Below are positions 14,619 through 22,944 of a DNA stretch of 27,289 nt, one piece after another; the first letter of the stretch is position 1, and every line of letters begins with the position of its first letter. Source of the stretch: JAAYHV01 sp035268985 (GTDB taxonomy: Bacteria; Bacillota; Clostridia; Peptostreptococcales; Anaerovoracaceae); NCBI GenBank assembly GCA_035268985.1, contig DATFJV010000047.1, positions 1 to 27,289 on the forward strand. The letters run 5' to 3'. Under the pieces are notes generated by a model. It worked only from the letters and a program-made list of their open reading frames with translations, was not told where the DNA came from and did not search any database. Both the position numbers and the translations under genes were made by a program.

Positions 14619-15428
14619 ATGAAAAAAACTCTACGCGTAGGCGCCATAATCAAAATACTGACCGAATCCCCAAATAAAATATTCAATTTAAAATATTTTT
14701 GTGATATGTTTGACGCAGCAAAATCAAGCATCAGCGAAGATATTAGAGCTGCAAACCAAACTATAGAAGGTATATCAGAAGGTCATATCGTAACTATTCC
14801 AGGTATTGGCGGTGGCGTAAAATATGTCCCTGATTTATCGAAAGAAAAGATTTTGTTAACACAAAACCAATTATGCGAATTGCTAAATGATTCAAGCCGA
14901 ATACTTGGAGGAGGCTTTCTATATACATCAGATATTATGTTTGACAGTCACTTAATTAGAGATCTTTCTGTAATATTTGCAAAAAAATTCTTTAATAGCA
15001 ATGCTGATTATGTTGCCACTGTCGAAACAAAAGGCATACCTTTAGCTTCTATGGTAGCGCATCAATTAAACCTTCCTTTGGTTGTTATACGAAGGGAAGC
15101 AAAATATTCCGAAGGATCTACTGTTAGTATAAATTATTTTTCCGGTTCATATGACAGAATACAAAAAATGTCAATCGCAAAAAGAGCTGTTTCACCAGGT
15201 AAAAAAGCTTTGATTATTGATGATTTTATGAGAGGTGGCGGCAGTCTTAAAGGTCTTACTGACATATTATCTGAATTTAATATAGAAGTAGTTGGAATAG
15301 GGGTAGCAATAGCTTCTTTATTTCCTGAAAAGAAAAAAGTTTCATCATACTTCCCCATTACTTTGCTAAAAAACATTAATGAAGAAGATAAAACTGTCGA
15401 AACTGTACCAAATGGTGAAACTTTTTAG
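14619..15428 (+). CDS. purR: PurR, PRPP-responsive purine repressor
   Basis: A 269-residue protein of the Bacillus PurR type: an N-terminal winged helix (residues 5-70, RVGAIIKILTESPNKIF, FDAAKSSISEDIRAA) fused to a phosphoribosyltransferase-like domain with the PRPP loop ALIIDDFMRGGGS near residues 196-208. The TVETKGIPLASMVA segment is also typical. The protein represses purine genes and is released by PRPP. AGGAGG precedes the ATG. The arrangement purR-spoVG with prs nearby is conserved in Firmicutes, although yabJ is missing here. Confidence 0.96.
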   Translation: MKKTLRVGAIIKILTESPNKIFNLKYFCDMFDAAKSSISEDIRAANQTIEGISEGHIVTIPGIGGGVKYVPDLSKEKILLTQNQLCELLNDSSRILGGGFLYTSDIMFDSHLIRDLSVIFAKKFFNSNADYVATVETKGIPLASMVAHQLNLPLVVIRREAKYSEGSTVSINYFSGSYDRIQKMSIAKRAVSPGKKALIIDDFMRGGGSLKGLTDILSEFNIEVVGIGVAIASLFPEKKKVSSYFPITLLKNINEEDKTVETVPNGETF

Positions 15429-15435
15429 AAATTTC

Positions 15436-15464
15436 TTGCAAATACAATCTGTTTTTAGTATAAT
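15436..15464 (+). promoter_or_regulatory. Promoter of spoVG
   Basis: TTGCAA (15436-15441), 17 bases, TATAAT (15459-15464), in the 67-bp gap after purR. It looks like sigma-A. The sigma-H pattern known for Bacillus spoVG (AGGA, then GAAT) is not apparent. Confidence 0.7.
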
Positions 15465-15495
15465 AAAATATAAGCTAAAGAAAGGTGGAAATCAT

Positions 15496-15804
15496 ATGGA
15501 AATCACAGATGTTAGAATACGTAAAATTAGCAATGAAGACAAAATGAAGGGAATAGTGTCAGTTACCTTCGACAATGAATTTGTAGTACATGACATTAAG
15601 ATAATCGACGGCATAAACGGATTGTTTATAGCAATGCCTAGCCGAAAAATAGGCAAGGGCGATTATAGAGACATTGCTCATCCATTGTCACCTGAAACAA
15701 GGACTAAGATAAGAGAAGCAATTTTCGCAGAATATGAAAAAGTCTTAGCTGAACAGGAATCATTAGAAGTTACTGAAGAGCCTGCTGAAGTCGCAGTTGA
15801 ATAA
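15496..15804 (+). CDS. spoVG: SpoVG, RNA/DNA-binding regulator
   Basis: A 102-residue SpoVG: MEITDVRIRKISNEDKMKG, then VTFDNEFVVHDIKIIDGINGLFI, and AMPSRKIGKGDYRDIAHPLSPETR, the most conserved stretch. The C-terminal 20 residues are acidic and variable, as usual. SpoVG proteins affect septation, capsule and other processes by nucleic-acid binding and occur in non-sporulating bacteria too. The start at 15496 follows AAAGGTGG; an open frame extends 39 codons upstream, overlapping purR, and is not part of the gene. The stop codon is the first triplet of the shared terminator palindrome. Confidence 0.97.
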   Translation: MEITDVRIRKISNEDKMKGIVSVTFDNEFVVHDIKIIDGINGLFIAMPSRKIGKGDYRDIAHPLSPETRTKIREAIFAEYEKVLAEQESLEVTEEPAEVAVE

Positions 15805-15846
15805 AATAAATAAAAAACCGGCAATGCCGGTTTTTTATTTATTTTA
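15802..15846. terminator. Shared spoVG/pyk terminator, 21-bp perfect palindrome arms
   Basis: Arms 15802-15822 and 15826-15846 are perfect complements around AAT, with a CCGGC core flanked by A and T runs that give a U tail in both directions. The left arm begins with the TAA of spoVG, and the right arm contains the TAA of pyk (15841-15839), so both genes end inside the hairpin. Confidence 0.92.
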
Positions 15847-17269
15847 CTTCTATTACCCTAATCGTATTAGTATTGCCACTGATATCGATAGGAACACCCA
15901 AGCTGACAACAACTTTATCACCAATTAACAAATGTCCCTCTGTTTTAGCTTGTTCTATACTTTTATCTAACAATTTCTCAGCTTTATTCGCATTATCTAC
16001 CATCATTGGTTTTACGCCCCATACTAATGCTAAGCTATTATAAACTTCATAACTAGGAGTAGATGCTAATACGGTAATATTAGGCCTGAATTTTGCCATT
16101 TTTAATGCAGTATAACCAGATTTAGTAATCGCCATAAGGGCAGTTGCCTCAATGTCATCTGCCAATGTGCAAGCACCATGGGATACAGCATTTGTAGTAT
16201 CTTCAGGAAGATTTTCAGATTCAAATTTCACCAAACTCAAAGTGGGAATATCCTTTTCTGCTCGCATGGCTATTTTAGACATTGTACTAACTGCCTCCAC
16301 TGGATAGTCACCCATAGCTGTCTCTCCTGATAGCATCACCGCTGAAGTTCCATCAAATACTGCATTTGCAACATCTGTTATTTCCGCTCTAGTTGGCACA
16401 CTACTCTTAATCATTGACTCTAGCATTTGTGTAGCAGTTATGACTATTTTACCTTCTTCTCTACATCTTCTTATAACTTTCTTCTGTATGCCTGGTAATG
16501 ATTCATATGCTAATTCTACACCCATATCTCCTCTAGCTACCATTATTCCATCAGCTATTTTCATGATTTCTTCGAAGTTATCAAGACCTTCATTATTTTC
16601 TATTTTGGCAATAATTTTAACATTTTTACCATTATTATCATCTAAGAGATTTCTAAGTGCGATAACATCATCCTTTCTTCTTACAAAGGAACCTGCAACA
16701 TATTCAATACCTTTTTCAATTCCAAACTTAATATCATCGATATCTTTGTCGTTTAAATATCCCATGCTAAGTTTAACATGGGGCACATTAATCCCTTTAT
16801 GATCACTAATCTTGCCACCTCTAATTACTTTGCATCTTATTTCTTTCTCATCTGTGTTCAATACACGAAGGGATATTTTTCCATCATCAATTAAAATTTG
16901 ATCATTAATCTTAACTTCTTTAGGAAGTTCTTCATAAGTAATCGCAGCTTTTTCATTATTTCCTAATATAGTTTCCACTGTTAAAATGAATTCATCCCCA
17001 CTTATTAATTTAACTTCATCATCTTTAAACTGTTTCAGCCTAATTTCTGGCCCCCTTGTATCAAGTAAAATAGCTATGGCGGTATCCAATTCTTTTCTTG
17101 CTTCTTTGATTATTTCTATCGTATTTTTATGTTCACCCCTGCTACCATGAGAAAGATTAATTCTAGCCACATTAAGCCCCGCATTTATCATATTCTTTAT
17201 AATATTTATATTCCTACAAGAAGGCCCTATTGTACAAACTATTTTTGTTTTCCTTATACTGTCTAACAT
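15839..17269 (-). CDS. pyk: Pyruvate kinase
   Basis: A 476-residue enzyme that converts phosphoenolpyruvate and ADP to pyruvate and ATP. It has KTKIVCTIGPS, NLSHG, DTRGPEIRL (Glu at the position linked to K+ dependence), VMVARGDMGVE, and FDGTSAVMLSGETAMGDYP. It lacks the C-terminal PEP-utiliser-like extension of Bacillus Pyk (about 585 residues), as in many clostridia and E. coli. The strong AAAGGAG site lies 6 bases before the ATG. It stands alone, convergent with spoVG and divergent from the PHP gene. Confidence 0.97.
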   Translation of the reverse strand: MLDSIRKTKIVCTIGPSCRNINIIKNMINAGLNVARINLSHGSRGEHKNTIEIIKEARKELDTAIAILLDTRGPEIRLKQFKDDEVKLISGDEFILTVETILGNNEKAAITYEELPKEVKINDQILIDDGKISLRVLNTDEKEIRCKVIRGGKISDHKGINVPHVKLSMGYLNDKDIDDIKFGIEKGIEYVAGSFVRRKDDVIALRNLLDDNNGKNVKIIAKIENNEGLDNFEEIMKIADGIMVARGDMGVELAYESLPGIQKKVIRRCREEGKIVITATQMLESMIKSSVPTRAEITDVANAVFDGTSAVMLSGETAMGDYPVEAVSTMSKIAMRAEKDIPTLSLVKFESENLPEDTTNAVSHGACTLADDIEATALMAITKSGYTALKMAKFRPNITVLASTPSYEVYNSLALVWGVKPMMVDNANKAEKLLDKSIEQAKTEGHLLIGDKVVVSLGVPIDISGNTNTIRVIEVK

Positions 17270-17295
17270 GATCTCTCCTTTCCTCTGTCATTTTA

Positions 17296-17324
17296 ATTAT
17301 ACTATATATATTAACCAAAAACAA
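17296..17324 (-). promoter_or_regulatory. Promoter of pyk
   Basis: Leftward TTGTTT (17324-17319), 17 bases, TATAAT (17301-17296), with a leader of about 20 bases before the ATG. Confidence 0.65.
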
Positions 17325-17458
17325 TACAATTAAGTACCCGTTATTTCTTTGTTGACTTTTCTAAATTTTCATACAATTTACATATTTTTAACTTGCAATC
17401 ACCTAACAAAAGTTATATGCTATGAATAAGTTGTAACTAAGTTATTGAAAGGACTATT

Positions 17459-18223
17459 ATGAGATTAGACATGCATTGTCATTGTAAATACGGTTCAATT
17501 GACTCAAGGATAACCGTATCTGAATATGCTAAAAAGCTTAAATCTAAAGGTTTTGACGGTATGCTTGTTACCGACCACGATAGCTATAGAGCATATAACA
17601 TTTGGAAAAAAAATAACCCTAATGGGATTGATAATTTTAAGATATTTAAAGGTGTAGAATACGATACTGTAGATGCTGGACATTTTATAGTTATAATGCC
17701 TGAAGGCATTCAGCTCAAAGCATTAAGTATTAGGGGAATGAAAATAAAGACATTGGTTAAAGTAGTACATGAAAATGGAGGCATTTTAGGACCTGCCCAC
17801 CCTTTCGGGGTTCGTTGTTCTAGCGCAATGTTCTTTAGAAAGTTAAAGCGAAATCCCGATTTGGTATTAAGTTTTGACTTTATAGAAGGATTTAATACAT
17901 GTGAGAATAGGATTTCAAACAAGCTAGCTAATAATTTAGCTAAGGAATACGATAAACCTTGTACTGGTGGTTCTGATGCACATAAAGAAAAATATGTATC
18001 AACTGCATATACAGTATTTGCAAATCACTTGAAAGATAATGACGATTTAATTAACGCAATCAAAAACAACGATATCACTGATTTCGGAGGCACTGAAAGA
18101 GAGTCTACGCTGTCTTCAAAACAAATGAATGCTTTTTATTCTATTTATGGATTTTTAGCATATAACAAGGGCTTAAGCCTATTATATGCTCCATTTAGAG
18201 CATTAAGTATAAGTAATATATAA
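17459..18223 (+). CDS. PHP-domain metal-dependent phosphoesterase
   Basis: A 254-residue PHP protein. Its metal-binding motifs are in order: DMHCHC (His6, His8), VTDHDS (Asp39, His40), GVEYDT (Glu67) with GHF (His75), GPAHPFG near residue 118, EGFNTCENR and GGSDAHK near 173. Relatives hydrolyse phosphoesters such as nucleoside bisphosphates, histidinol phosphate or short oligonucleotides; the substrate here is not known. The last 35 residues are hydrophobic and lack the motifs. AAAGGA precedes the ATG. A weak TTGCAA (17393-17398) and TATGCT (17416-17421) with 17-base spacing might be its promoter. Confidence 0.85.
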   Translation: MRLDMHCHCKYGSIDSRITVSEYAKKLKSKGFDGMLVTDHDSYRAYNIWKKNNPNGIDNFKIFKGVEYDTVDAGHFIVIMPEGIQLKALSIRGMKIKTLVKVVHENGGILGPAHPFGVRCSSAMFFRKLKRNPDLVLSFDFIEGFNTCENRISNKLANNLAKEYDKPCTGGSDAHKEKYVSTAYTVFANHLKDNDDLINAIKNNDITDFGGTERESTLSSKQMNAFYSIYGFLAYNKGLSLLYAPFRALSISNI

Positions 18224-18227
18224 AACT

Positions 18228-18254
18228 AAGCCACAGCTAACGCTGTGGCTTTTT
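18228..18254. terminator. Shared terminator of the PHP gene and the MocR operon
   Basis: AAGCCACAGC (18228-18237) and GCTGTGGCTT (18242-18251) pair perfectly around TAAC, followed by TTT on the plus strand. The minus-strand gene encodes its last residues (KKPQR) through this hairpin, and its TAG stop (18239-18237) is at the loop boundary. Confidence 0.85.
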
Positions 18255-19706
18255 CATATCGATAATAACACTACTTAAATCTTTTATTGCACCTTCTATT
18301 TCATCTTCGTCTATGTATACATATGATAGTCTTAAATATTGGTTTTTGTTACCTAAGTCATAAATATAACCTGGGTTTAAAAGTATACCTTTCTCTAATG
18401 CTCTTTTAAAAAGTTTTTCCATGGAAAATTGACCTTTTAGTTTTGTCCAAATATAATATCCCCCCACTGGTTTATCCCAGGCTGCAATATCTTTAAAATA
18501 CTCGTCCAAGGCTCTTAGCATTAAATCTCTTCTTCTTTTAAGATTAATTCTATTTTCATTAATAAACTTATCATAATCACCATTAACAAACAGCTCATTT
18601 AATATAAGTTGAGATATGGAACTAGCGCCATAATCAACTTGCATTTTTACATCGCCAAGCCTTTCTACCACAGATTCAGGTCCAACAATCCATCCTATCC
18701 TAAGCCCTGGGGCAAAAGATTTCGATACTGATCCCAAATATAGAATCATACCACTTTCATCGATACTTTTAAGTGGTTTGGGCGGAATGAAATCATACGA
18801 AAGTTCACCGTATGCATCATCTTCAATTATTGGTATTCTATTGGCTTTGCAATATTTATACACTTCCCTTCTGCGATTTTCTGACATTGTCTTTCCTGTA
18901 GGATTCTGATTCGTTGGTATTGTATACAATACCGTATCATAATTTGAGTTATCCTCATTCATATGCCAGTATTGCAGACCTTCACTATCCATTGGGGCAC
19001 CCTTCATTTTCATTCCTGCAGATTGAAAAACCCTTAAGGAATTAATATATGATGGTACTTCACAATAAACAGTCGAGTTTTCCTTTAACATACATATGGA
19101 AATTAATTGCAATGCTTGTAATGACCCAGAAGTTATAAGTACATTACTTGCTTTAGCATCAATTCCTATACTTTGCATTCTCTTTGCAATGGTTTCTCTA
19201 AGGGAATCCATCCCCAGTGGCGCTAAGTAATTTAAGGAATCAACTTCTCCAGTTAAATTTTTTAGGGCATCATTAAAATATTCCTTAGGAAAAAGCTTAG
19301 GAGACATTTCACCAGTTCCTAGCCTCCTAATGTTTTCCACAAATTCATACTCATTTATAGCTTGAATAGTAGGCAAATTTTCAATAAAATACCCTGACTC
19401 AGTTTTACTGCCCCAATTCGTTTCATTAGAGGTCATTAGTATAGACCATGTATTACCTGCAACCAAAGTGCCGCTACCAACTTGTCCTTGCAATATGCCT
19501 ATAGATTTTAATTCTTCTATTGCAGTAACTATGGTGCTTCGATTTACCTCAAAGATTGTAGCTAAATCCCTTTGTGAAGGTAATTTACTACCTATACTCC
19601 AATCTCCACTGGCAACTTTATGACTAATGTAGTCAATTATTTGCTTATATACTGGTTCAGAGCTTTTTTTATTCGGTTTCCAATCAATGCTAACTATTTT
19701 ACTCAC
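18237..19706 (-). CDS. MocR-type regulator (GntR helix-turn-helix plus aminotransferase fold)
   Basis: A 489-residue fusion: an N-terminal GntR winged helix (residues about 18-90, PVYKQIIDYISHKVASGDW, LPSQRDLATIFEVNRSTIV, GQVGSGTLV) and a class-I aminotransferase-like domain (from about 110) with TNQNPTG, the Asp of IIEDDAYGELSY and the PLP lysine in GSVSKSFAPGLRIGW (about Lys329). MocR proteins use PLP or its adducts as signals and often control adjacent amino-acid genes. The start is a GTG (19706-19704) sharing its G with the phzF-like TAG stop, so translation is coupled. It is last in a four-gene operon and may regulate its promoter at 22816-22844. Confidence 0.9.
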   Translation of the reverse strand: MSKIVSIDWKPNKKSSEPVYKQIIDYISHKVASGDWSIGSKLPSQRDLATIFEVNRSTIVTAIEELKSIGILQGQVGSGTLVAGNTWSILMTSNETNWGSKTESGYFIENLPTIQAINEYEFVENIRRLGTGEMSPKLFPKEYFNDALKNLTGEVDSLNYLAPLGMDSLRETIAKRMQSIGIDAKASNVLITSGSLQALQLISICMLKENSTVYCEVPSYINSLRVFQSAGMKMKGAPMDSEGLQYWHMNEDNSNYDTVLYTIPTNQNPTGKTMSENRRREVYKYCKANRIPIIEDDAYGELSYDFIPPKPLKSIDESGMILYLGSVSKSFAPGLRIGWIVGPESVVERLGDVKMQVDYGASSISQLILNELFVNGDYDKFINENRINLKRRRDLMLRALDEYFKDIAAWDKPVGGYYIWTKLKGQFSMEKLFKRALEKGILLNPGYIYDLGNKNQYLRLSYVYIDEDEIEGAIKDLSSVIIDMKKPQR

Positions 19707-20599
19707 TATATTTCTATTTCACCTTTCGCAAGTGTTACCGCAAACCCACCAACTTTTACTATAGGTTTTCCTTTTTCAATTAACAATTTTGTTGAGATTT
19801 TTGATGGTCTTAGCATCTTCTCACCCTGAATAACAGTATTTAGCTCATTTTCTTTAACTATACCATTATTATATAAGTAATATGTAAGAGCACCATTTGA
19901 TGTACCTGTAGCTGCTTCTTCATCAATATCATATAGCGGTGCAAAGTTTCTTGTATGTATACACCCATCTTTTGTATTCACTGTAAATGCATGTACTCCT
20001 ACAACATCATAATCTTTAGATAATTCAGTAAGTGCCGGAAAATCAGGATTAATCTTATCTAGTTCCTCTTCATCCTTTACAGGCATAATTATATCGATTA
20101 AACCAGTTGTTACTAATTTAGGATATAGCTTTACGTTTGTATTATTATTGTAAACTTCATTACCCTCAGGTTCTATTCCCATAACACTATATAGTTCTTT
20201 AATTTTAACCATATCATTGATTTCACCAACCTGCTTTGGTTCCGCCATATCCATAAGTATTGCATCATTTTCTACTACTACGTTTAATCTGCCCGCAAGA
20301 GTATTGTTAACACAAACATCTCCATCATTAACTAAACATTCTTTTAATAGAACATAAAACGAACCTATTGTGGCATGACCGCATAAATCAACTTCTGCCG
20401 CAGGGGTAAAGTATCTAATATTAAATTCCTTATCTCCAGTTTTTTTTATGAATGCAGTTTCGGAATATCTTAATTCAGCTGCAGTTTTTACCATAACTTC
20501 ATCCCTTGGAAATTCTGACCCTTCTGGCAATATAACTACTCCTGCTGGATTACCTCCGAAAAGTTTATCTGTAAAAGCATCTACAATGTAAAATTTCAT
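19706..20599 (-). CDS. PhzF-family isomerase
   Basis: A 297-residue protein of the PhzF/diaminopimelate-epimerase fold. It shows VDAFTDKLFGGNPAGVV at the N-terminus, the family Glu in RYSETAFI (residues 44-51), RYFTPAAEVDLCGHATIG and RNFAPLYDIDEEAATGTSNGAL. Family members isomerise small acids, PhzF itself in phenazine synthesis, but no phenazine genes are present. AGGAGG lies just before the ATG. It is 11 bp after the cyclodeaminase-like gene and overlaps the regulator by one base. Substrate unknown. Confidence 0.9.
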   Translation of the reverse strand: MKFYIVDAFTDKLFGGNPAGVVILPEGSEFPRDEVMVKTAAELRYSETAFIKKTGDKEFNIRYFTPAAEVDLCGHATIGSFYVLLKECLVNDGDVCVNNTLAGRLNVVVENDAILMDMAEPKQVGEINDMVKIKELYSVMGIEPEGNEVYNNNTNVKLYPKLVTTGLIDIIMPVKDEEELDKINPDFPALTELSKDYDVVGVHAFTVNTKDGCIHTRNFAPLYDIDEEAATGTSNGALTYYLYNNGIVKENELNTVIQGEKMLRPSKISTKLLIEKGKPIVKVGGFAVTLAKGEIEI

Positions 20600-20610
20600 A
20601 ATCTTTCCTC

Positions 20611-21603
20611 CTACTTGCTCTTAAAATCAAAATATTCGCCTATTCCATTTTTCCTTGCTAAACTATATATACTGACAGCAGCTACATTATCCTGTACACC
20701 CATGCCAGTAGTATCAAATATTGTTATCTCATCATCATTGCTTCTGCCATTTTTTTGTCCTTCTATAATTTCACCTATTTCACCATGTATTTCTTCTTCT
20801 TTAATTATGCCATTTACTATAGCGTTTCTTGTCTCTCCTCTAGATACGCATTGAATAACACTGTCTACTACTACCTTTGCATCTTTGAATATTTCTGGAT
20901 CCCATTCATTTTTCCCTGCCATATCAGCACCTACAGCTACTATGTGCATACCCTTTTTTACATCTTCCTTCTTTACCCAAAATTCCTTTGCAGGAGTTGT
21001 AGATATGGCAATATCCGCACCTTCCATAGCTTCAGACGCTGTGGAACAAAGTATCACTTCAAGATTCGTGTTTTTCTCAACATCATCTTTATATCTTTGA
21101 AGCTCCGCTTCCACAGGGCTGAATACCCTAACCTTCTTTATAGGTAAAACTTCATTCAAAGCATATATTTGCATCCTTGCTTGACCGCCTGCACCAATTA
21201 CTGCTACAGTTTCGGAATCTTTTCTTGCTAAATATTTACATGAAATTGCTCCAGCTGCTCCAGTTCTATAATTTGTGATCAATGAACCATCCATTACGCA
21301 TATAGGTAATCCATTTCTTCCATCTATCATAACTATTGTTCCTTGCATAGTTGATATATGATAATTTTGGGGATTATCCCAAAAGCCTGATGCAATTTTA
21401 ACAGAAACAGTTTCATTTTCTTCGTTATAGCAAGATTTAATATCAGTTTCTCCGTTATTGTGTTCTTCTTCAATACTAACTACATCCGGTTGAGCCACTT
21501 TCCCTCTGTTATATGAAATATATCCTTCTTCAACTGCCTCAATCATATCCTTCATGGAAAGAACGCTAAATACATCATCATAACTAAGTAATAGTGTTAA
21601 CAT
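20611..21603 (-). CDS. Ornithine cyclodeaminase / ketimine reductase-like (mu-crystallin family)
   Basis: A 330-residue protein. Visible features are Lys69 in SVKIASG, the GSLITNYRTGAAGA segment, the dinucleotide loop VAVIGAGGQARMQ (about 133-145) and Asp227 in VGADMAGKNEWD. Lys69 and Asp227 fall where ornithine cyclodeaminase has its catalytic Lys and Asp. The family includes ornithine cyclodeaminase, ketimine reductases, alanine dehydrogenases and SbnB-like synthases, and sequence alone does not separate them here. It is flanked by an aminotransferase and a PhzF-like gene, so it probably acts on the same imine or oxo-acid pathway. AAAGGAGG precedes the ATG. Confidence 0.85.
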   Translation of the reverse strand: MLTLLLSYDDVFSVLSMKDMIEAVEEGYISYNRGKVAQPDVVSIEEEHNNGETDIKSCYNEENETVSVKIASGFWDNPQNYHISTMQGTIVMIDGRNGLPICVMDGSLITNYRTGAAGAISCKYLARKDSETVAVIGAGGQARMQIYALNEVLPIKKVRVFSPVEAELQRYKDDVEKNTNLEVILCSTASEAMEGADIAISTTPAKEFWVKKEDVKKGMHIVAVGADMAGKNEWDPEIFKDAKVVVDSVIQCVSRGETRNAIVNGIIKEEEIHGEIGEIIEGQKNGRSNDDEITIFDTTGMGVQDNVAAVSIYSLARKNGIGEYFDFKSK

Positions 21604-21614
21604 AATTGCCTCCT

Positions 21615-22739
21615 TTATACGTAACCATTTTCTATTAAGAACTCTTCAAACATGGCTAAACTTTCAGAAAAATCAACCCTGCCATATCCCATCCTAAAAT
21701 AGTTTCCCTCAAAATCATATATATCTGATGGTAACAAAAGCACTCCCTTTTTAGTTACTGCTTCATTACAAAATTCCGAAATAGGCATATCAAGTAATAA
21801 TTTATGATAAGCTATTGGGCCGGCCGGTGCAACTCTTTTTGAAAATACCTTTGGGTATTTATCAAAAAATTTGTCAGCCAATGCCACATTCTTTTTAATT
21901 ATATCAAGATTTCTTTGAAGTATTTCATCACTGTGTTTTAATGCAATTTTAGTAAGAAATTCAGATGGACCTGCATCACAGATACTCATATAGTGTTTGA
22001 ACCTAACATTTTTTTCCAATACTTCAAGATCTTTGGAAACCAACCAGCCTACTCTAAGACCGGCTAAACCATAAGATTTAGACATTACACCTACTGAAAT
22101 GCCTTTATCAGAAACATCCGCCATCCATCTTCTCTTTTCCCCGTCCATTTCTATGCCTTTATATACTTCATCACTAAATACATATATATCGTGCTTTTCT
22201 GCTATTTCTCCTAATTTTTTAAGTTCTTGGTTAGTAAATGTATATCCAGTAGGATTATTTGGAGTATTTATAGCTATAAGTTTTGTGTTATGCTTAATTA
22301 AAGCTTCTAATTCATCAAAATCAACTACCCATTTTTCTCCATCGTCCTTAACATACCATTTGGAAAATTCGCAATTAGGCACTGAATTTGCTACTTCATA
22401 TGCTGACTGATAGTTAGGATACATAGCTATCATGTGATCCCCTTCATCAAGCATTACGTTCATGAAACCAAAAATTCCTTCTTGGGCTCCGTGCATAATC
22501 ATTACGTTTTCCTCTGTCATATCTTCATATAGGTCTGCTACCATGGTTCTTAATTCTGGGTCTCCCCAAGTTTCTGTATATCCAAGCCTCATTTTCAAAA
22601 AATCTTCAGCAGAACCCGGTTCCATAGCTAAGATGTCATTAATCTCCATGGATTCGCAGTCTGACTGAGTTAATAGATAAGGTGCTGTGAATTCATATTT
22701 ACCAAAATAAACTTCTAATTTAAAATCGTTAATTTTCAT
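21615..22739 (-). CDS. Class I/II PLP-dependent aminotransferase
   Basis: A 374-residue fold-type-I PLP enzyme. It has GYTETWGDPELR, HGAQEGIFGFMNVML, INTPNNPTGYTF, SDEVYKGIEM and the PLP lysine in VMSKSYGLAGLRVGW (about Lys221). The family resembles aspartate/aromatic aminotransferases. The short N-terminus (LEVYFGKYEFTAPYLL) resembles capreomycidine-synthase-like and related enzymes, but I would not name a substrate. GGAGG is upstream of the ATG. It is first in the operon: aminotransferase, cyclodeaminase-like, PhzF-like, MocR, with gaps of 11, 11 and -1 bp. Confidence 0.88.
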   Translation of the reverse strand: MKINDFKLEVYFGKYEFTAPYLLTQSDCESMEINDILAMEPGSAEDFLKMRLGYTETWGDPELRTMVADLYEDMTEENVMIMHGAQEGIFGFMNVMLDEGDHMIAMYPNYQSAYEVANSVPNCEFSKWYVKDDGEKWVVDFDELEALIKHNTKLIAINTPNNPTGYTFTNQELKKLGEIAEKHDIYVFSDEVYKGIEMDGEKRRWMADVSDKGISVGVMSKSYGLAGLRVGWLVSKDLEVLEKNVRFKHYMSICDAGPSEFLTKIALKHSDEILQRNLDIIKKNVALADKFFDKYPKVFSKRVAPAGPIAYHKLLLDMPISEFCNEAVTKKGVLLLPSDIYDFEGNYFRMGYGRVDFSESLAMFEEFLIENGYV

Positions 22740-22808
22740 TTTTCTACCTCCAAAATATATTAATCGGTTAATTTAATTTAATAATATACCTACGGAACAG
22801 ACTAATCT

Positions 22809-22841
22809 ACATCCAATTATATATTTATTGACAACCAATTA
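22809..22841 (-). repeat. 11-bp direct repeats over the aminotransferase operon promoter
   Basis: TAATTGGTTGT (22841-22831) and TAATTGGATGT (22819-22809) are direct repeats on the minus strand, identical but for one base and 22 bp start to start, about two helical turns. The first overlaps the -35, the second overlaps the -10 and start region. MocR-type regulators often bind paired direct repeats, and this operon encodes one. Weaker relatives lie upstream near 22884-22894 and 22907-22917 (plus strand CATCCAATA and ACCAATTA). Confidence 0.5.
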
Positions 22842-22844
22842 CAA
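22816..22844 (-). promoter_or_regulatory. Promoter of the aminotransferase-to-MocR operon
   Basis: Leftward TTGTAA (22844-22839), 17 bases, TATAAT (22821-22816), followed by a leader of about 70 bases. It is overlaid by the 11-bp direct repeats at 22809-22841. Confidence 0.75.
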
Positions 22845-22914
22845 GTATTATTAAGCTATATGAAGTTTTATTCATTTTTTTACCCATCCAATAACGTTGT
22901 TTCAATACGACCAA

Positions 22915-22944
22915 TTAAAAAAGCATGTCTCCACGCTTTTTTAA
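22915..22944 (-). terminator. Terminator of the aminopeptidase gene
   Basis: In minus-strand RNA, AAAAAAGCGUG and CAUGCUUUUUU pair completely (one G-U) around GAGA, ending in the U tract. In the plus orientation there is an A-C mismatch, so the leftward reading is favoured. It begins almost at the stop codon of the aminopeptidase (22945). Confidence 0.8.

Noticed and set aside
20615..21147. Open frames antisense to the cyclodeaminase-like gene
   Set aside because: Cysteine/tyrosine/phenylalanine-rich shadow translation; the opposite strand is a full family member with a good ribosome site.
22740..22815. T-box or amino-acid riboswitch in the aminotransferase leader
   Set aside because: The leader is only about 70 bases, has no T-box consensus and no terminator/antiterminator pair.
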